Source: G965276675 sp965276675 (GTDB lineage: Bacteria > Acidobacteriota > Terriglobia > Terriglobales > Acidobacteriaceae). Taken from it: a stretch of 64,000 nucleotides of DNA. The DNA is taken from contig OZ255624.1 in NCBI GenBank assembly GCA_965276675.1, positions 3,782,001 to 3,846,000 on the forward strand, given 5' to 3'. The notes beneath the pieces are model-generated. The model had not been told where the DNA came from. It ran no database searches and saw only the letters and a program-made list of their open reading frames with translations. Of this stretch, positions 8,497 through 18,242 are shown piece after piece. How positions within the stretch are numbered: the stretch's first letter is position 1; the number at the start of each line of letters is the position of its first letter. The translations under genes and the position numbers were made by a program.

Positions 8497-11427
8497 ATGA
8501 CACAGGGTCTCGCACGCACATCCAGGTCTTTGGCCGTTCTTACACTCAGCGGTCTTCTCGTAAGCTGGCCTGCACCGGGGCAGCAACCATTTGCAACGAC
8601 CGCAACGACCGCAGCCGGGGAACCACCGATCTTCGGGCAGCTCATAACGGGCCAGCCCATCGCGGAGAATCGCGGCGCGGCGGCGCTCTCCCAAAGCCTC
8701 AAGCGCCTGAACACACGGGCCAGCCTGATGATGATCACGGCGCATCCGGATGACGAGGACGGCGGCATGCTGGCCTTTGAGTCGCGCGGGATAGGCGCGC
8801 GCACCGCGCTCTTTACGCTGACGCGGGGCGAGGGTGGACAGAACGCCATGTCCGCCGCCGACTATGACGCGCTAGGGCTGATTCGCACCAATGAGCTGCT
8901 GCGGGCCGACGCTTATTACGGCAGCCAGCAGTACTGGGGCAGCGTCGCAGACTATGGCTTTTCAAAGACGATGGAGGAGGCACTGGGCCAGTGGGGGCAC
9001 GAGCGCGTGCTCTATGACGCGGTGCGCGCTGTGCGGTTGTATCGGCCGCTGGTGGTCAACTCTGTCTTTGTCGGCGGTGTGACGGACGGGCATGGACACC
9101 ATCAGGTGGCGGGCATGCTGGCGCAGGAGGTCTTCAACGCGGCGGCCGACCCGAAGATCTTTCCCGACCAGATCGCCGCTGGGCTGCGCCCCTGGAAGCC
9201 GCTCAAGGTCTATGCCCGGGTTCCGAACTTTTCCATCTCGGCCAAGGGCATGTATGACTACGCGACGGGCAAATGGGCCCCGGTGCGCTTTCGCGATTAT
9301 GTGCATGGCACGTGGATCGATGGCACACCGGCAACCAACGTCGAGATCGCCGAAGGTACGCGCGATGCGATCCTGGGCGAGACCTACTTCCAAGTCGCCC
9401 GGCGCGGCTTGGGCGAGCAGAAGACGCAGCATGAAGGGCCTGTTGTGCCGCTGCCCGGCGCCGTGAACGTGGCATACCATCGCTATGGCGCGGCGTTGCC
9501 GGGCGGAGCGCAACCGGCGGCTCACGAAGAGAGCTTTTTCGACGGCATCGATGTCTCGCTCGGAGGCATCGCTTCGCTCGCACATGGCGACGCTGCGTTT
9601 ATGCAACCGTCATTGGCACAGATACAAGAACTGATCACAACCGCGATGCGCGAGTACGTCCCGGCTGCGCCAAGCAAGCTCGCACCCCTGCTGGCGGAGG
9701 GTGAGAAGCGGACGACTGAGCTGATAGCCCAAGTAAAGGCGAGCAGCCTAAGCGAGGACGACAAGTACAACATCGCGCACGAGTTGGAAATCAAGCGCGT
9801 GCAGTTTAACGATGCGTTGGCCGAGGCGCTGGGGCTTCAAGTAGCTGCATTGGTGTTGCCGCGAACCGAGGCGACCCGGTTCGATCCCTACGCGGGAAGT
9901 TCCAAGTCGCTGCCGTTGACCCCTGAGGATTCCATGGCGTCAGTCACTCCAGGCGAGCAGTTTGCGGTAAGAATCCATGCGGCGATGCCTCCGGAAGTTC
10001 GGCTGAAGGAGGTTTCCGTGCGCACGCCGGCGGGCGAGAACTGGAGCGTCGAGCGTGTCAAGCCTAGTGACGCGCCGGAAGCGAGCACTGCCCAGAACTC
10101 GAGCACCGACGTACTTTTCAACGTGACGACCGGGGCGAATGCGCACCCGACCGCCCCATATTTTAGCCGTGCCTCCACCGAGCAGGCAGACTACGACCTG
10201 CTCGACCCGCGGTGGCGGAACCAATCATTTGCGCCCTATCCGGTGACGGGGGTGGTGGAGTTCGACTATCACGGGACACCGGTACGCGTGGCCCAAGTGG
10301 TCCAGAGCATGCATCGCGTGGTTGGTCTGGGAGCCGTCTATGCTCCGGTGATCGTCACGCCGGTTTTGTCGGTCACACTCCAGCAAAGCGCTGGCATTGT
10401 GGCACTCGCTTCCCCAACCGGCATAACCCCGGCAGGCCACGACTTCTCACTTCCAGTGCGCGTGCACAGCAATGCCCCCGGCGCAAATGCCCCTGACGCG
10501 GCAGAGGGAACACTCCACCTGAAGCTGCCGGACGGGTGGCAGGCGACGCCGGCAGAGGCGCACTTCACGTTGCACGGCGGTGAAGACCAGACGATTGCAT
10601 TCGCCGTACATCCAAAGGCGCTCTCGACCGAGCGGTATACCATCCAGGCGGTTGCCGCGTGCAACGGTCATGAGTACAGCGACGGTTACGAACCGGAAGG
10701 CTACCCCGGACTGATCCCCTACAACCTCTACCGGTCCGCGACGTACTCCGTCAGCGGCGTCGATGTGCGGGTGGCCCCGGGCCTGAACCTCGGCTACGTC
10801 ATGGGCACCGGCGACGACGTGCCTGGAGCGCTGGAGGAGCTCGGCGTCCACGCGCACTTACTCATTTCGCCTGAGCTGCTGACGGGCGATCTCAGCAGGT
10901 ATGACGTGATCGTGCTGGGCATTCGCGCCTATGCCGCCCGTCCGGAGCTGGGCGCGGTCTCGGCCCGGCTGCTCGAGTACGTCAAGGGCGGCGGCACAGT
11001 CGTCGTGCAGTACATGAGCGGGGAGTTCGACCACGACTACGGACCATATCCCTACACACTGGGCTCGAACCCGGAGAAGGTGGTGGATGAGCGTGCGCCG
11101 GTGGTGCTGCTCGAACCGAACCACTCGCTATTCACCTGGCCCAACCGGATTACGGCGAACGATTTCAACGGCTGGGTGGAGGAGCGTGGCCACTCCTTTC
11201 TGCGGTCGTGGGATCCCCGATACACGGCGCTAACGGAGACGCACGATCCGGGGCAGGACCCGCAGCGCGGCGGCTTGCTGTATGCGCATTATGGAAAGGG
11301 CGCCTACATCTACGCCGCGTATGCGCTGTACCGGCAGACACCGGAGGGAGTGCCGGGGGCGTTCCGGGTGCTGGCAAACCTGATCAGTGCCGGAAAGAAC
11401 CCCCCGAAAGCGGGCGCAACGCCGTAA
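8497..11427 (+). CDS. Large secreted PIG-L family deacetylase with C-terminal ThuA/GATase-like domain
   Basis: A 976-residue protein. The ATG at 8497 begins a signal peptide (MTQGLARTSRSLAVLTLSGL). The PIG-L domain covers about residues 75-330: AHPDDE near 82-87 and a later GHGHHQVAG segment provide the zinc ligands. A middle region of beta-rich, Ig-like sequence follows. The last 230 residues (from about SGVDVRVAPGLNLGYVMGTG) look like a ThuA/glutamine-amidotransferase-type Rossmann domain, with DVIVLGIRAYAARPEL and GGGTVVVQYM. Long proteins of this layout occur in Acidobacteria and Bacteroidetes, probably acting on exported glycoconjugates. No function for the C-terminal domain can be assigned. 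Confidence 0.8.
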   Translation: MTQGLARTSRSLAVLTLSGLLVSWPAPGQQPFATTATTAAGEPPIFGQLITGQPIAENRGAAALSQSLKRLNTRASLMMITAHPDDEDGGMLAFESRGIGARTALFTLTRGEGGQNAMSAADYDALGLIRTNELLRADAYYGSQQYWGSVADYGFSKTMEEALGQWGHERVLYDAVRAVRLYRPLVVNSVFVGGVTDGHGHHQVAGMLAQEVFNAAADPKIFPDQIAAGLRPWKPLKVYARVPNFSISAKGMYDYATGKWAPVRFRDYVHGTWIDGTPATNVEIAEGTRDAILGETYFQVARRGLGEQKTQHEGPVVPLPGAVNVAYHRYGAALPGGAQPAAHEESFFDGIDVSLGGIASLAHGDAAFMQPSLAQIQELITTAMREYVPAAPSKLAPLLAEGEKRTTELIAQVKASSLSEDDKYNIAHELEIKRVQFNDALAEALGLQVAALVLPRTEATRFDPYAGSSKSLPLTPEDSMASVTPGEQFAVRIHAAMPPEVRLKEVSVRTPAGENWSVERVKPSDAPEASTAQNSSTDVLFNVTTGANAHPTAPYFSRASTEQADYDLLDPRWRNQSFAPYPVTGVVEFDYHGTPVRVAQVVQSMHRVVGLGAVYAPVIVTPVLSVTLQQSAGIVALASPTGITPAGHDFSLPVRVHSNAPGANAPDAAEGTLHLKLPDGWQATPAEAHFTLHGGEDQTIAFAVHPKALSTERYTIQAVAACNGHEYSDGYEPEGYPGLIPYNLYRSATYSVSGVDVRVAPGLNLGYVMGTGDDVPGALEELGVHAHLLISPELLTGDLSRYDVIVLGIRAYAARPELGAVSARLLEYVKGGGTVVVQYMSGEFDHDYGPYPYTLGSNPEKVVDERAPVVLLEPNHSLFTWPNRITANDFNGWVEERGHSFLRSWDPRYTALTETHDPGQDPQRGGLLYAHYGKGAYIYAAYALYRQTPEGVPGAFRVLANLISAGKNPPKAGATP

Positions 11428-11704
11428 AAGCAGATAAAGATCAATTTGAGGAGCAACTTTCCAGGCGGGAGTACCGCTCCGGTAACATTTCGCAAACCAT
11501 TGGATGTCAATAGGTTAGAACGCCAGTACCAGCTTTTCCACTGCCCCTTTCTCCGTCTATTTAATTCTTGTTCTTCAAATCTTCACACTCGCCTGCCAAC
11601 CTCTAAGTAGGTACTGTGCGTCTTGCAGAGACTTTTTGCTCTCTCCGTCGGGAGCGGGGCAAAGATGGACGCAGCACAGATCGAGCAACCAAATGAGAGG
11701 CCCA
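11428..11704. other. Intergenic leader region of the porin gene
   Basis: No gene is seen here. Near 11632-11664 an imperfect hairpin pairs a TTTGC arm with GGCAAA around a GTC turn, inside what would be the porin mRNA leader. No convincing promoter could be picked by eye. The hairpin could stabilise the message or regulate it; this is weak inference. Confidence 0.3.
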
Positions 11705-13621
11705 ATGAAAAACCACCTGAAGGCGCTGGCTACGTGTGTGCTGGTGTCGGCGATGGCTGCCGCACATGCGCAGACGACGCATGCCAGCGGAACCACAGCA
11801 AAGACAACTACGACCACCACGACAAAGGCTGCTGGCAGCAAATCGGCAGCACGGCGCACCACGGCACGGCGCACCACCACCAAGAAGACAAAAGCCCCAC
11901 GCAAGCCCTCCGTCCAATCCCAAATTGAAGAGCTGCGCACGGGCATGCAGCAGCAGACGCAGCAGCTGCAGCAGCTCCAGCAGCAGCTGACGGAGAGCAA
12001 CGCGCAGCTGCAGCAGGCGCAACAGTCCGCGGCGGCGGCGGCGGCAAGCGCACAGCAGGCGCAGGCGCAGTCCCAGCAGCAGGCACAGACGCTGACGGAC
12101 AACACGACGGCCGTCTCCAGTCTGCAGGGCGCGGTCTCCGACCTGAAGACCAACAGCACCTCGCTGGCCGGCACACTGCAGGAGACGCAGACCTCTCTGA
12201 ACAAGAAGATCGACACCCCGGATGCCATTCACTATCAGGGCATCACGATCTCGCCCTCAGGAAGCTTCCTGGCGGCGGAAACTGTGTACCGTAACCGGGC
12301 AACGGGTGGCGGTATCAATACACCATTCACCGGCATTCCTTTCAGCAACCAGGAACAGGCCAAGACCTCAGAGTTCTATGGCTCTGGCCGTCAGTCGCGC
12401 ATCGCGATCACGGCTACGGGCAAGGCCGGCAACATCGCGATGAAGGGCTACTACGAGGCCGATTTCCTTTCGGCGGGAACGACCTCGAACAACAATCAGT
12501 CCAATAGCTACACCCTCCGTCAGCGCCAAGTTTGGGCACAGGCGAAGCTGAACAGCGGTCTCAGCTTTACGGGCGGCCAGATGTGGTCACTGGCAGCCGA
12601 GGACAAGACGGGCGAGGAGAACGGCACCGAGATCCTGCCCAGCACCATCGATCCCCAGTACGTGGCCGGGTATGTCTGGGCGCGTCAGTATGGCTTCCGC
12701 GTGGTGCAGGATATGGGCCACCACTTCTGGCTCGGCGCATCGGTCGAGAACGCGCAGGTTCCGTCGATCAGCGGTCGCAGCCTGCCGCCAAATACGGTGA
12801 TCGGCCTCCCAGGCACGGGCGGCGGTCTTTACAACCCAACGGCAAACTATGCCTCGAACGTTGCTCCCGACGTGATCGCCAAAGCGGCCTTTGAGCCCGG
12901 TTTCGGCGGCCATTATGAGATCTTCGGCATCGGACGCTTCTTCCGCAACCGGGTGTACCCAAATGTCAGAACCGTCAACGGAACGGTCACCGGCACTGCA
13001 GCTGGAGCTTTCAACGATACGACGGTGGGCGGCGGCATCGGCGGCAGCTTGCGCGTGCCCACCTTCCACAAGCACCTGGACGTTGGCGTCAAGGGGTTGT
13101 GGGGTGATGGTGTCGGCCGGTACGGCAGCAGTCAGGTTGGCGACCTGACGCTCCGTCCCAATGGGCAGCTCGCGCTGATCCATGGCTTCTCAGCCCTGGG
13201 CACGCTTGAACTTCATGCCACGCCGCGGCTGGACATCTACGTCAACTACGGCGCGGACCAGGACTTCCGCCGCTACTTCTTCACCAATGCGTCCCGCACG
13301 GCGACGGAAGGCTTTGGCGGCTATGCAGCCAACAACTCCGGCTGCTTCACCGAGCCGATTCCTGCAGCGGGTGGCTACTCTCCGGGCTCGCAGACCAACT
13401 GTAACGCCGATACCAAGGACGTTCAGGAAGCGGTGCTCGGCTACTGGTATGACATCTACAAGGGCGACAAGGGCCGCCTGCGTCAGGGCATTCAGTACAG
13501 CTACTTCGAACGGCACAGCTGGTCGGGCGCGGGTGGCCTGGCGCCGAAGGGGAATGACAACGGTGTGTGGACCTCGTTCCGTTACTACCTCCCCACCTCG
13601 GCCGGACCGAAGAAGCAGTAG
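11705..13621 (+). CDS. Outer-membrane porin with N-terminal Gln/Ala-rich coiled coil
   Basis: A 638-residue protein. ATG 11705 gives a clean signal peptide (MKNHLKALATCVLVSAMAAA, cut after AHAQ). After a Thr/Lys-rich basic linker (residues about 28-70) comes a strongly Gln-rich coiled coil (about 75-165, e.g. QQLQQLQQQLTESNAQLQQA). This could trimerise and anchor to peptidoglycan. The remaining 460 residues alternate aromatic and polar residues like a beta-barrel (SRIAITATGKAGNIAMKGYY, LRQRQVWAQAKL) and end in a barrel-like FRYYLPTS strand. The coiled-coil-plus-barrel layout recalls other trimeric acidobacterial porins. A strong hairpin terminator follows directly. Confidence 0.75.
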   Translation: MKNHLKALATCVLVSAMAAAHAQTTHASGTTAKTTTTTTTKAAGSKSAARRTTARRTTTKKTKAPRKPSVQSQIEELRTGMQQQTQQLQQLQQQLTESNAQLQQAQQSAAAAAASAQQAQAQSQQQAQTLTDNTTAVSSLQGAVSDLKTNSTSLAGTLQETQTSLNKKIDTPDAIHYQGITISPSGSFLAAETVYRNRATGGGINTPFTGIPFSNQEQAKTSEFYGSGRQSRIAITATGKAGNIAMKGYYEADFLSAGTTSNNNQSNSYTLRQRQVWAQAKLNSGLSFTGGQMWSLAAEDKTGEENGTEILPSTIDPQYVAGYVWARQYGFRVVQDMGHHFWLGASVENAQVPSISGRSLPPNTVIGLPGTGGGLYNPTANYASNVAPDVIAKAAFEPGFGGHYEIFGIGRFFRNRVYPNVRTVNGTVTGTAAGAFNDTTVGGGIGGSLRVPTFHKHLDVGVKGLWGDGVGRYGSSQVGDLTLRPNGQLALIHGFSALGTLELHATPRLDIYVNYGADQDFRRYFFTNASRTATEGFGGYAANNSGCFTEPIPAAGGYSPGSQTNCNADTKDVQEAVLGYWYDIYKGDKGRLRQGIQYSYFERHSWSGAGGLAPKGNDNGVWTSFRYYLPTSAGPKKQ

Positions 13622-13632
13622 TTTGTTGCTGT

Positions 13633-13673
13633 AACAGAAAAGGGACGCCCGGTTGGGCGACCCCTTTCTGTTT
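13633..13673 (+). terminator. Intrinsic terminator after the porin gene
   Basis: An inverted repeat pairs AACAGAAAAGGG...CGCCCG with GGGCG...CCCCTTTCTGTT around a short GTT turn, 12 bases after the porin stop codon. The T-rich right flank (CTGTTT) completes the terminator pattern. The outer arm A-rich/T-rich pairing would also let it work on the opposite strand. Confidence 0.75.
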
Positions 13674-14193
13674 GGAGGGGTACCCCCCTCCCCCGTCTTA
13701 AGCTAAACTCTTCTGCCCATTGGAGTTTAGTCCCGGGGTGTCCGTGTAAAGTCCTCGCAGCATAGGAGTTATGGGCAAAGTCCTCTCAGGAAAGGACTTA
13801 GTGGGCTCCCGTCCGCGCAAAGGGGCATTTGCGTGGTTTGCCGTATCTCCAGTTTACGTAATTGGGCGGAATGCTACGCCACGGATTATGGGGAAAACAG
13901 CAGATCCCTCCGCTGCGTTCTCGCTGCGCGAGAACTCCGGTCGGCGATGACAGGAGGGGAGTAAATGGAGTGTTGTGGTATCCCACCCTTCTCTGCATTC
14001 AGGATGGGGCACCCGGGTGTGGTGACTGATTGGGCAGAAATGCAGGTCCTTCGACTGCGTGTCCTGCGGACACTCCGCTCAGGATGACAGTTCTGTTGCT
14101 CGACTCGCTGCGCTCGCTCAGGATGATGACAATTGCTACGTGGTTTCTGAGCCACGTAGCTCAAGATGACAGGCAACTTGGTGGGTCCAGAGC
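13674..14193. repeat. Intergenic block of dispersed repeats and small hairpins
   Basis: No protein-coding gene is credible in these 520 bases. It holds several repeat-like pieces: a GGAGGGG/CCCCTCC palindrome near 13674-13690; an AAACTC...GAGTTT hairpin near 13704-13729; an AAGTCCT/AGGACTT hairpin near 13781-13799; a CTCCGCTGCGTTCTCGCTGC segment at about 13909 that recurs at about 16877; a CACCCTTC...ATGGGGCACCC segment near 13983 that recurs around 16996-17060; and three units ending in CTCAGGATGACA, CTCAGGATGATGACA and CTCAAGATGACA (about 14079-14172). The last unit carries a perfect 9-bp hairpin, GCTACGTGG/CCACGTAGC, at 14135-14160. The unit type recurs elsewhere in the window (see 18819 and 30472). 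Confidence 0.6.
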
Positions 14194-16776
14194 TCACTGG
14201 GCGCGGAGAGCGGTCATGGGTTCGGTCTGGGAGGCTTGGCGCGCTGGGATGAGGGCGGCGATAAAGGCTGCCGCCGCGAGCGTGCCGGCGGCCATGAGTA
14301 GAACCAGCGGACTGAAGGGTGCGACACCGTAGAGCTGGCTGGCGATCATGTGGCTGACGACCAGCGCCGCGGGAACCCCAATGGCGAGGCCCAATAGCAC
14401 CTGAGCGAAGGCGCCCCGGAGCACCATGCGCAGCACGGAGAGGCGGTCGGCCCCCAGGGCCATGCGGATACCGATCTCGTTGGTGCGCCGCTCGACGCTG
14501 TACGCGGTGACGCCATAGAGGCCGATCGAGGCCAGCAGGAGCGCTAATACGCCGAAGAGACCGGCGAGGCGAGCGACCAGAGCCTGCTGGGTGAAATTAC
14601 TGAGGACCTGCTGATGCATGGTCCGGATGGTGTCCACGGCGATGTTCGGGTCCACCTCGCGGAGGGCCTGTTTGACCTGCGGCTCCAGGACGCTGATGGG
14701 AAGCCCGGTGCGCAGCACAAACGACTGCGCGAAATGACTGCGCCCTTCCGTGACCTGGTGGTCTGGGCGGCCGTATCCCGCGACCCAGTGAGAGAGCGGG
14801 GTGAACCACATGGGCCGGACGGGATCGCGGAATTGCAGCGTAGTGTAGCGGGTATCTTCCGAGACTCCGACGATCTCGTAGTCGCCGGCGTGGCTCTCCT
14901 CATCCAGACCAAGGTGCTGGCCGAGCGGATCCTTGTTGCCAAAGAACTTCTTCACCAGTATTTGGCTGACGACCGCGACGGGACGCGCCTTGGCGACGTC
15001 GTCGTCCGTAATGCCGCGACCGCGCAGGATGCGCGTACCCACGATGTTGAAGTAGTCGGGACCCACCCGGTTGAACGAGGCCTCGTTCTCGTCCGGTTTG
15101 GGGCTTGCGGGACGTCCTTCAATGTATGTTTCATCGCTCCAGTTGTCGTCTTCCATCGGACTATAAAGCGCATAAGTCACGGCCGTCACGCCTGGGATCG
15201 CTTTGAACTTGCGCGTGAGCTCCCGGAAGAATGCGGCGTATTGCTCGGGACGGGTGAAGGACCGGTCCGCATCGATGTGCACGTTGACGCGTCCGTCCGG
15301 AGTAAAGCCGTAGGATTGCGTCTGCAGATGCCGCAGGCTGCCTGTCAGCAGGCCGGCGGCGCAGAGCAGGAGCAGCGAGAGTGCGGCCTGCAGCACCACC
15401 AGCGCCTTCTGCGGAAGCGCCGCCCCACTCTGCGTGGAGCGGCTGGCGCCGCGCAGGGCCTCGATGGGGTTGGCGTGCGAGGCACGCAGCGCGGGAGCGA
15501 TGCCGAAGAGCAGCCCGGTCAGCACCGAGACGCCGAAGGCAAAGAGCAGCACCGGCCAGGAGGGGGCAGCGCTGATAGGCAATCCCCTGGCTTGCCCAAA
15601 GGCGTAGTGGAGGATCAGGCGCGTGCCGCCGTAAGCGGTGACCACCCCCGCAACCCCGCCCAGGAGTGACAAAACGAGGCTCTCGATGAGCGACTGCCAG
15701 ACCATACGTGCGCGCGAAGCGCCGAGAGCCACGCGCACCGAGCTGCCCTGCCGCCGGGCCATGCCGCGCACCAGCGTCAGATTGGCGATATTGGCGCAGG
15801 CGATCAGCAGCACAAAGGCGGAGACCGCCATGAGAAGGTGCAGGCCGCTGGCATAGTCATTCTGCATCTGGGTCACGCCGGAGCCACCGGGCGTCAGTTT
15901 GGTTCGTTGTATGGGAAGGTGCTGACGCTCATCCTCGGTCATATCCGCGTAATGCGAGCGCAACCACTGCTGCAGCGCGACATTGACCTGGGCGTTCGCG
16001 GTCCTGGGATTGGCGCCCGGGCCCAGCCTGCCGATCAGGTCGAGCCAGCTGGTCCCCGGAAGCTCAATAACACTCCCCGCACCTTTCACCAGCGGCTCGG
16101 CGGCGATAGGCAGGTAGTAGTCGGGCGGCCTATCGCTCAAGGCGGCTCCATAAAAGCCGGGAGGCGTTACGCCTACGATAGTAACGGCCTGGCCATTTAT
16201 CAGGAAGACAGCTCCAACGACCGAGGCGTCTCCGCCGTAGTTCTGCTGCCAGTCGCGATAGCTGATCATGGCGACCGGCGGGGCGCCGCGGCGGTCATCG
16301 GTCGGGGTGATGGCGCGTCCCAGGTACGCCGGAATGCCCAGCATCGGGAGCGCATTGCCGGAGAGGAAGCGCGTTGGGGCGGATTCAGGCGCAGCATCAC
16401 TTCCCTGCCGCCGCACGCTGAAGGTATCCTCGCCAGCCTCAAAGGCCGCAAGGTTGCGCAGGGCAGGCGTGTGGTCGCGCAGGTACTCGTAAAACGGGTA
16501 GGAGAAGAGCGAGAAGTCTGGCGGGTTGTTCTCGTTGTAATCCAGGTACTGCGTATATCCGCTGTTAAAGCAGCAGTCATTGTGGCTGCCCACACGCCAT
16601 AGCTCGGCGGGATTGGATGCCGGGAGCGAGCGCAGCAGCACAGCGTGGACCAGGGTGAAGATGGCCGTGGTGGCGCCGATACCGAGCGCGAGCGTCAAAA
16701 TGGCGGTAAGGGCGAAACCGGGTGCTTTGCGCAGCCCGCGCAGGGTGTAGCGGATGTCTTGAACGAGCGTGTGCAT
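14194..16776 (-). CDS. ADOP-type ABC transporter permease (MacB/FtsX family)
   Basis: An 860-residue permease. Start ATG 16776 is supported by an AGGAGAT ribosome site nine bases ahead. An N-terminal helix (FALTAILTLALGIGATTAIF) is followed by a MacB periplasmic-core-like domain (about 25-260), a first FtsX domain (about 290-420), a second periplasmic segment, and a terminal FtsX domain (about 745-855, NEIGIRMALGADRLSVLRMV). This doubled layout without an adjacent ATPase is that of acidobacterial duplicated orphan permeases. No ABC ATPase gene is nearby. The family is presumed to export peptides or lipids or to act mechanically; the substrate is unknown. Confidence 0.88.
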   Translation of the reverse strand: MHTLVQDIRYTLRGLRKAPGFALTAILTLALGIGATTAIFTLVHAVLLRSLPASNPAELWRVGSHNDCCFNSGYTQYLDYNENNPPDFSLFSYPFYEYLRDHTPALRNLAAFEAGEDTFSVRRQGSDAAPESAPTRFLSGNALPMLGIPAYLGRAITPTDDRRGAPPVAMISYRDWQQNYGGDASVVGAVFLINGQAVTIVGVTPPGFYGAALSDRPPDYYLPIAAEPLVKGAGSVIELPGTSWLDLIGRLGPGANPRTANAQVNVALQQWLRSHYADMTEDERQHLPIQRTKLTPGGSGVTQMQNDYASGLHLLMAVSAFVLLIACANIANLTLVRGMARRQGSSVRVALGASRARMVWQSLIESLVLSLLGGVAGVVTAYGGTRLILHYAFGQARGLPISAAPSWPVLLFAFGVSVLTGLLFGIAPALRASHANPIEALRGASRSTQSGAALPQKALVVLQAALSLLLLCAAGLLTGSLRHLQTQSYGFTPDGRVNVHIDADRSFTRPEQYAAFFRELTRKFKAIPGVTAVTYALYSPMEDDNWSDETYIEGRPASPKPDENEASFNRVGPDYFNIVGTRILRGRGITDDDVAKARPVAVVSQILVKKFFGNKDPLGQHLGLDEESHAGDYEIVGVSEDTRYTTLQFRDPVRPMWFTPLSHWVAGYGRPDHQVTEGRSHFAQSFVLRTGLPISVLEPQVKQALREVDPNIAVDTIRTMHQQVLSNFTQQALVARLAGLFGVLALLLASIGLYGVTAYSVERRTNEIGIRMALGADRLSVLRMVLRGAFAQVLLGLAIGVPAALVVSHMIASQLYGVAPFSPLVLLMAAGTLAAAAFIAALIPARQASQTEPMTALRAQ

Positions 16777-17220
16777 GGGCCGGATCTCCTGTGCGCGCCT
16801 CCGGAGAAGGGGGGCTGTCATGAGTGTGTATTGCATGTGGCGTGCCAATGGGTTGGGTGGTGGATGTCAGGAGAACAGCAGGTCCCTCCGCTGCGTTTTT
16901 CGCTGCGCGAGAACTCCGGTCGGGATGACAGAGAGGCGGGGTGATCCGGTTGGTGTGGATGTCAGGAGAGAGCGGATGCGCCTGCGCGCTTAACCCACCC
17001 TTCGCGCTTCGGTATCGTGATGAGGACAGACGAAGGTGTGGCGCGAAGAATGGGGCACCCAGCCTTATTGAGGATTGAGGATCGGAACGAGGTACGGCGG
17101 TGTCCGATTCTGCGCAGCGGCGTCCGTTTTCGGACAGTAAATGCGCGATGGGCGAGGGAGGGCCTACCAAGGATGGATCGCCATGCCTGTGGTATTTTAG
17201 GGACTGGCGAGGAAGCCCGT
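16777..17220. repeat. Intergenic region with dispersed repeats between the ADOP permease and tRNA-Lys
   Basis: No gene is seen in these 444 bases. A segment starting GTGGATGTCAGGAGA occurs twice (about 16860 and 16957). The stretch CTCCGCTGCGTTTTTCGCTG...GATGACAGAG near 16877-16932 matches the one near 13909-13952. A piece containing CACCCTTCGCGCTTC...ATGGGGCACCC (16996-17060) resembles 13983-14011. A small GTCCG-TTTT-CGGAC hairpin is at 17122-17135. No promoter for the tRNA could be identified with confidence. Confidence 0.5.
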
Positions 17221-17296
17221 GAGCTCGTAGCTCAGTTGGTAGAGCAACGCACTTTTAATGCGTGGGTCCTGGGTTCGAGTCCCAGCGAGCTCACCA
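17221..17296 (+). tRNA. tRNA-Lys (anticodon TTT)
   Basis: A 76-base cloverleaf including an encoded CCA. Acceptor stem GAGCTCG pairs with CGAGCTC; D stem GCTC/GAGC; anticodon stem ACGCA/TGCGT with loop CTTTTAA giving anticodon TTT; T stem CTGGG/CCCAG with TTCGAGT loop; discriminator A. All stems are fully paired, so it should be functional. The next gene begins 48 bases downstream on the same strand. Confidence 0.97.
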
Positions 17297-17343
17297 CGTC
17301 TCGCATCGCCCTGCACAGCACCTTTCCTCCTCTATTTCCAACT

Positions 17344-17970
17344 ATGCTCTCTGGCCAGCATGTCGTGAACCTGCAGGAAGCGCACACTGTGGCGTGGCAT
17401 GAAGGATCGCCCCAGGTGCCGCCCGTCTTGCCTCCGATGTCCGACGAGCTGGACCGGACCGTGCTCCAGGAGCACCTGGCTAACTTTGAGCTGTGGCACT
17501 TCGAAGACCAGGCGCGTAACCCAGCTGCGAGCGACGGCGAGATAGCAGCCGTCAAAAAAGAGATTGATGCGGTGAATCAGCGGCGCAACGACTTGATCGA
17601 GGCGATCGATACGCTCTTGCTCACAGCTTTGCGCACACACACGCTAATGAAAGAGGGCGCCGAGCTGCACTCCGAGACCCCGGGAATGATGGTCGATCGG
17701 CTGTCCATCCTGTCGCTGAAGCTCTTCCACACACGTGAAGAGCTAGACCGGGAGGACGCGCCTGAAGGCCACCGGGAGCGCAACTGCGAGCGCCTCCGTG
17801 TTCTGATGGAGCAGCAGACGGACCTGACGCGCTGCCTAGGCCGGCTGTGGGGGCAGGTGATAGCTGGCGAGCGGCGTTTCAAGCAGTACCGGCAGCTGAA
17901 GATGTACAACGATCCGAGCCTGAATCCGGCGATGTATCGGAGCGACGCAACTGGGTCCGGAAGGTCGTGA
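17344..17970 (+). CDS. DUF4254 domain protein
   Basis: A 208-residue soluble, largely helical protein beginning at ATG 17344 (MLSGQHVVNLQEAHTVAWHE). The stretch containing GMMVDRLSILSLKLFHTREEL is the hallmark of DUF4254, and the C-terminal part (QVIAGERRFKQYRQLKMYND) also fits. The family occurs next to glycosyltransferase or lipopolysaccharide genes in some bacteria, but none is adjacent here. Function unknown. It follows tRNA-Lys closely; a ribosome site is not obvious. The open frame continues upstream through the tRNA, which cannot be coding. Confidence 0.75.
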   Translation: MLSGQHVVNLQEAHTVAWHEGSPQVPPVLPPMSDELDRTVLQEHLANFELWHFEDQARNPAASDGEIAAVKKEIDAVNQRRNDLIEAIDTLLLTALRTHTLMKEGAELHSETPGMMVDRLSILSLKLFHTREELDREDAPEGHRERNCERLRVLMEQQTDLTRCLGRLWGQVIAGERRFKQYRQLKMYNDPSLNPAMYRSDATGSGRS

Positions 17971-18099
17971 CCATTTTCAGGGTGAAGGTAAATCGGGGAA
18001 CAAAGGTGAACGTAGCCGTTCTTTGAGGAATGGCCACATGGAGCGAGCTTTTCGCGCGAGCCACGATAACGCTGAAAGTGATGTGACGCTTGCGGGTGG

Positions 18100-18128
18100 T
18101 TGACGGAGTGCGGGGTTCTCCGTATATA
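18100..18128 (+). promoter_or_regulatory. Sigma-70-type promoter for the TPR gene
   Basis: TTGACG at 18100-18105 and TATATA at 18123-18128 are separated by 17 bases, a near-consensus housekeeping promoter. It would give a leader of about 110 bases before the ATG at 18243. Confidence 0.6.
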
Positions 18129-18242
18129 ACCTCTGAAACACTTAAACGAATCCGGCAGCTGTTCGGCTCGACTTTTGGGGGCTCGGCTCCCAAGGGCGGC
18201 TGGTGCGTTCAGTGCTGAGATTCGCGAAGAGAGAGACAACGT

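Noticed and set aside
11575..12228. Cys-rich minus strand frame of 217 codons
   Set aside because: It is the complement of the Gln/Ala codon-rich coiled coil of the porin; Cys arises from GCA-rich sequence read backwards.
14614..15669. + strand open frame of 351 codons
   Set aside because: Antisense to the ADOP permease, with no ribosome site or motif.
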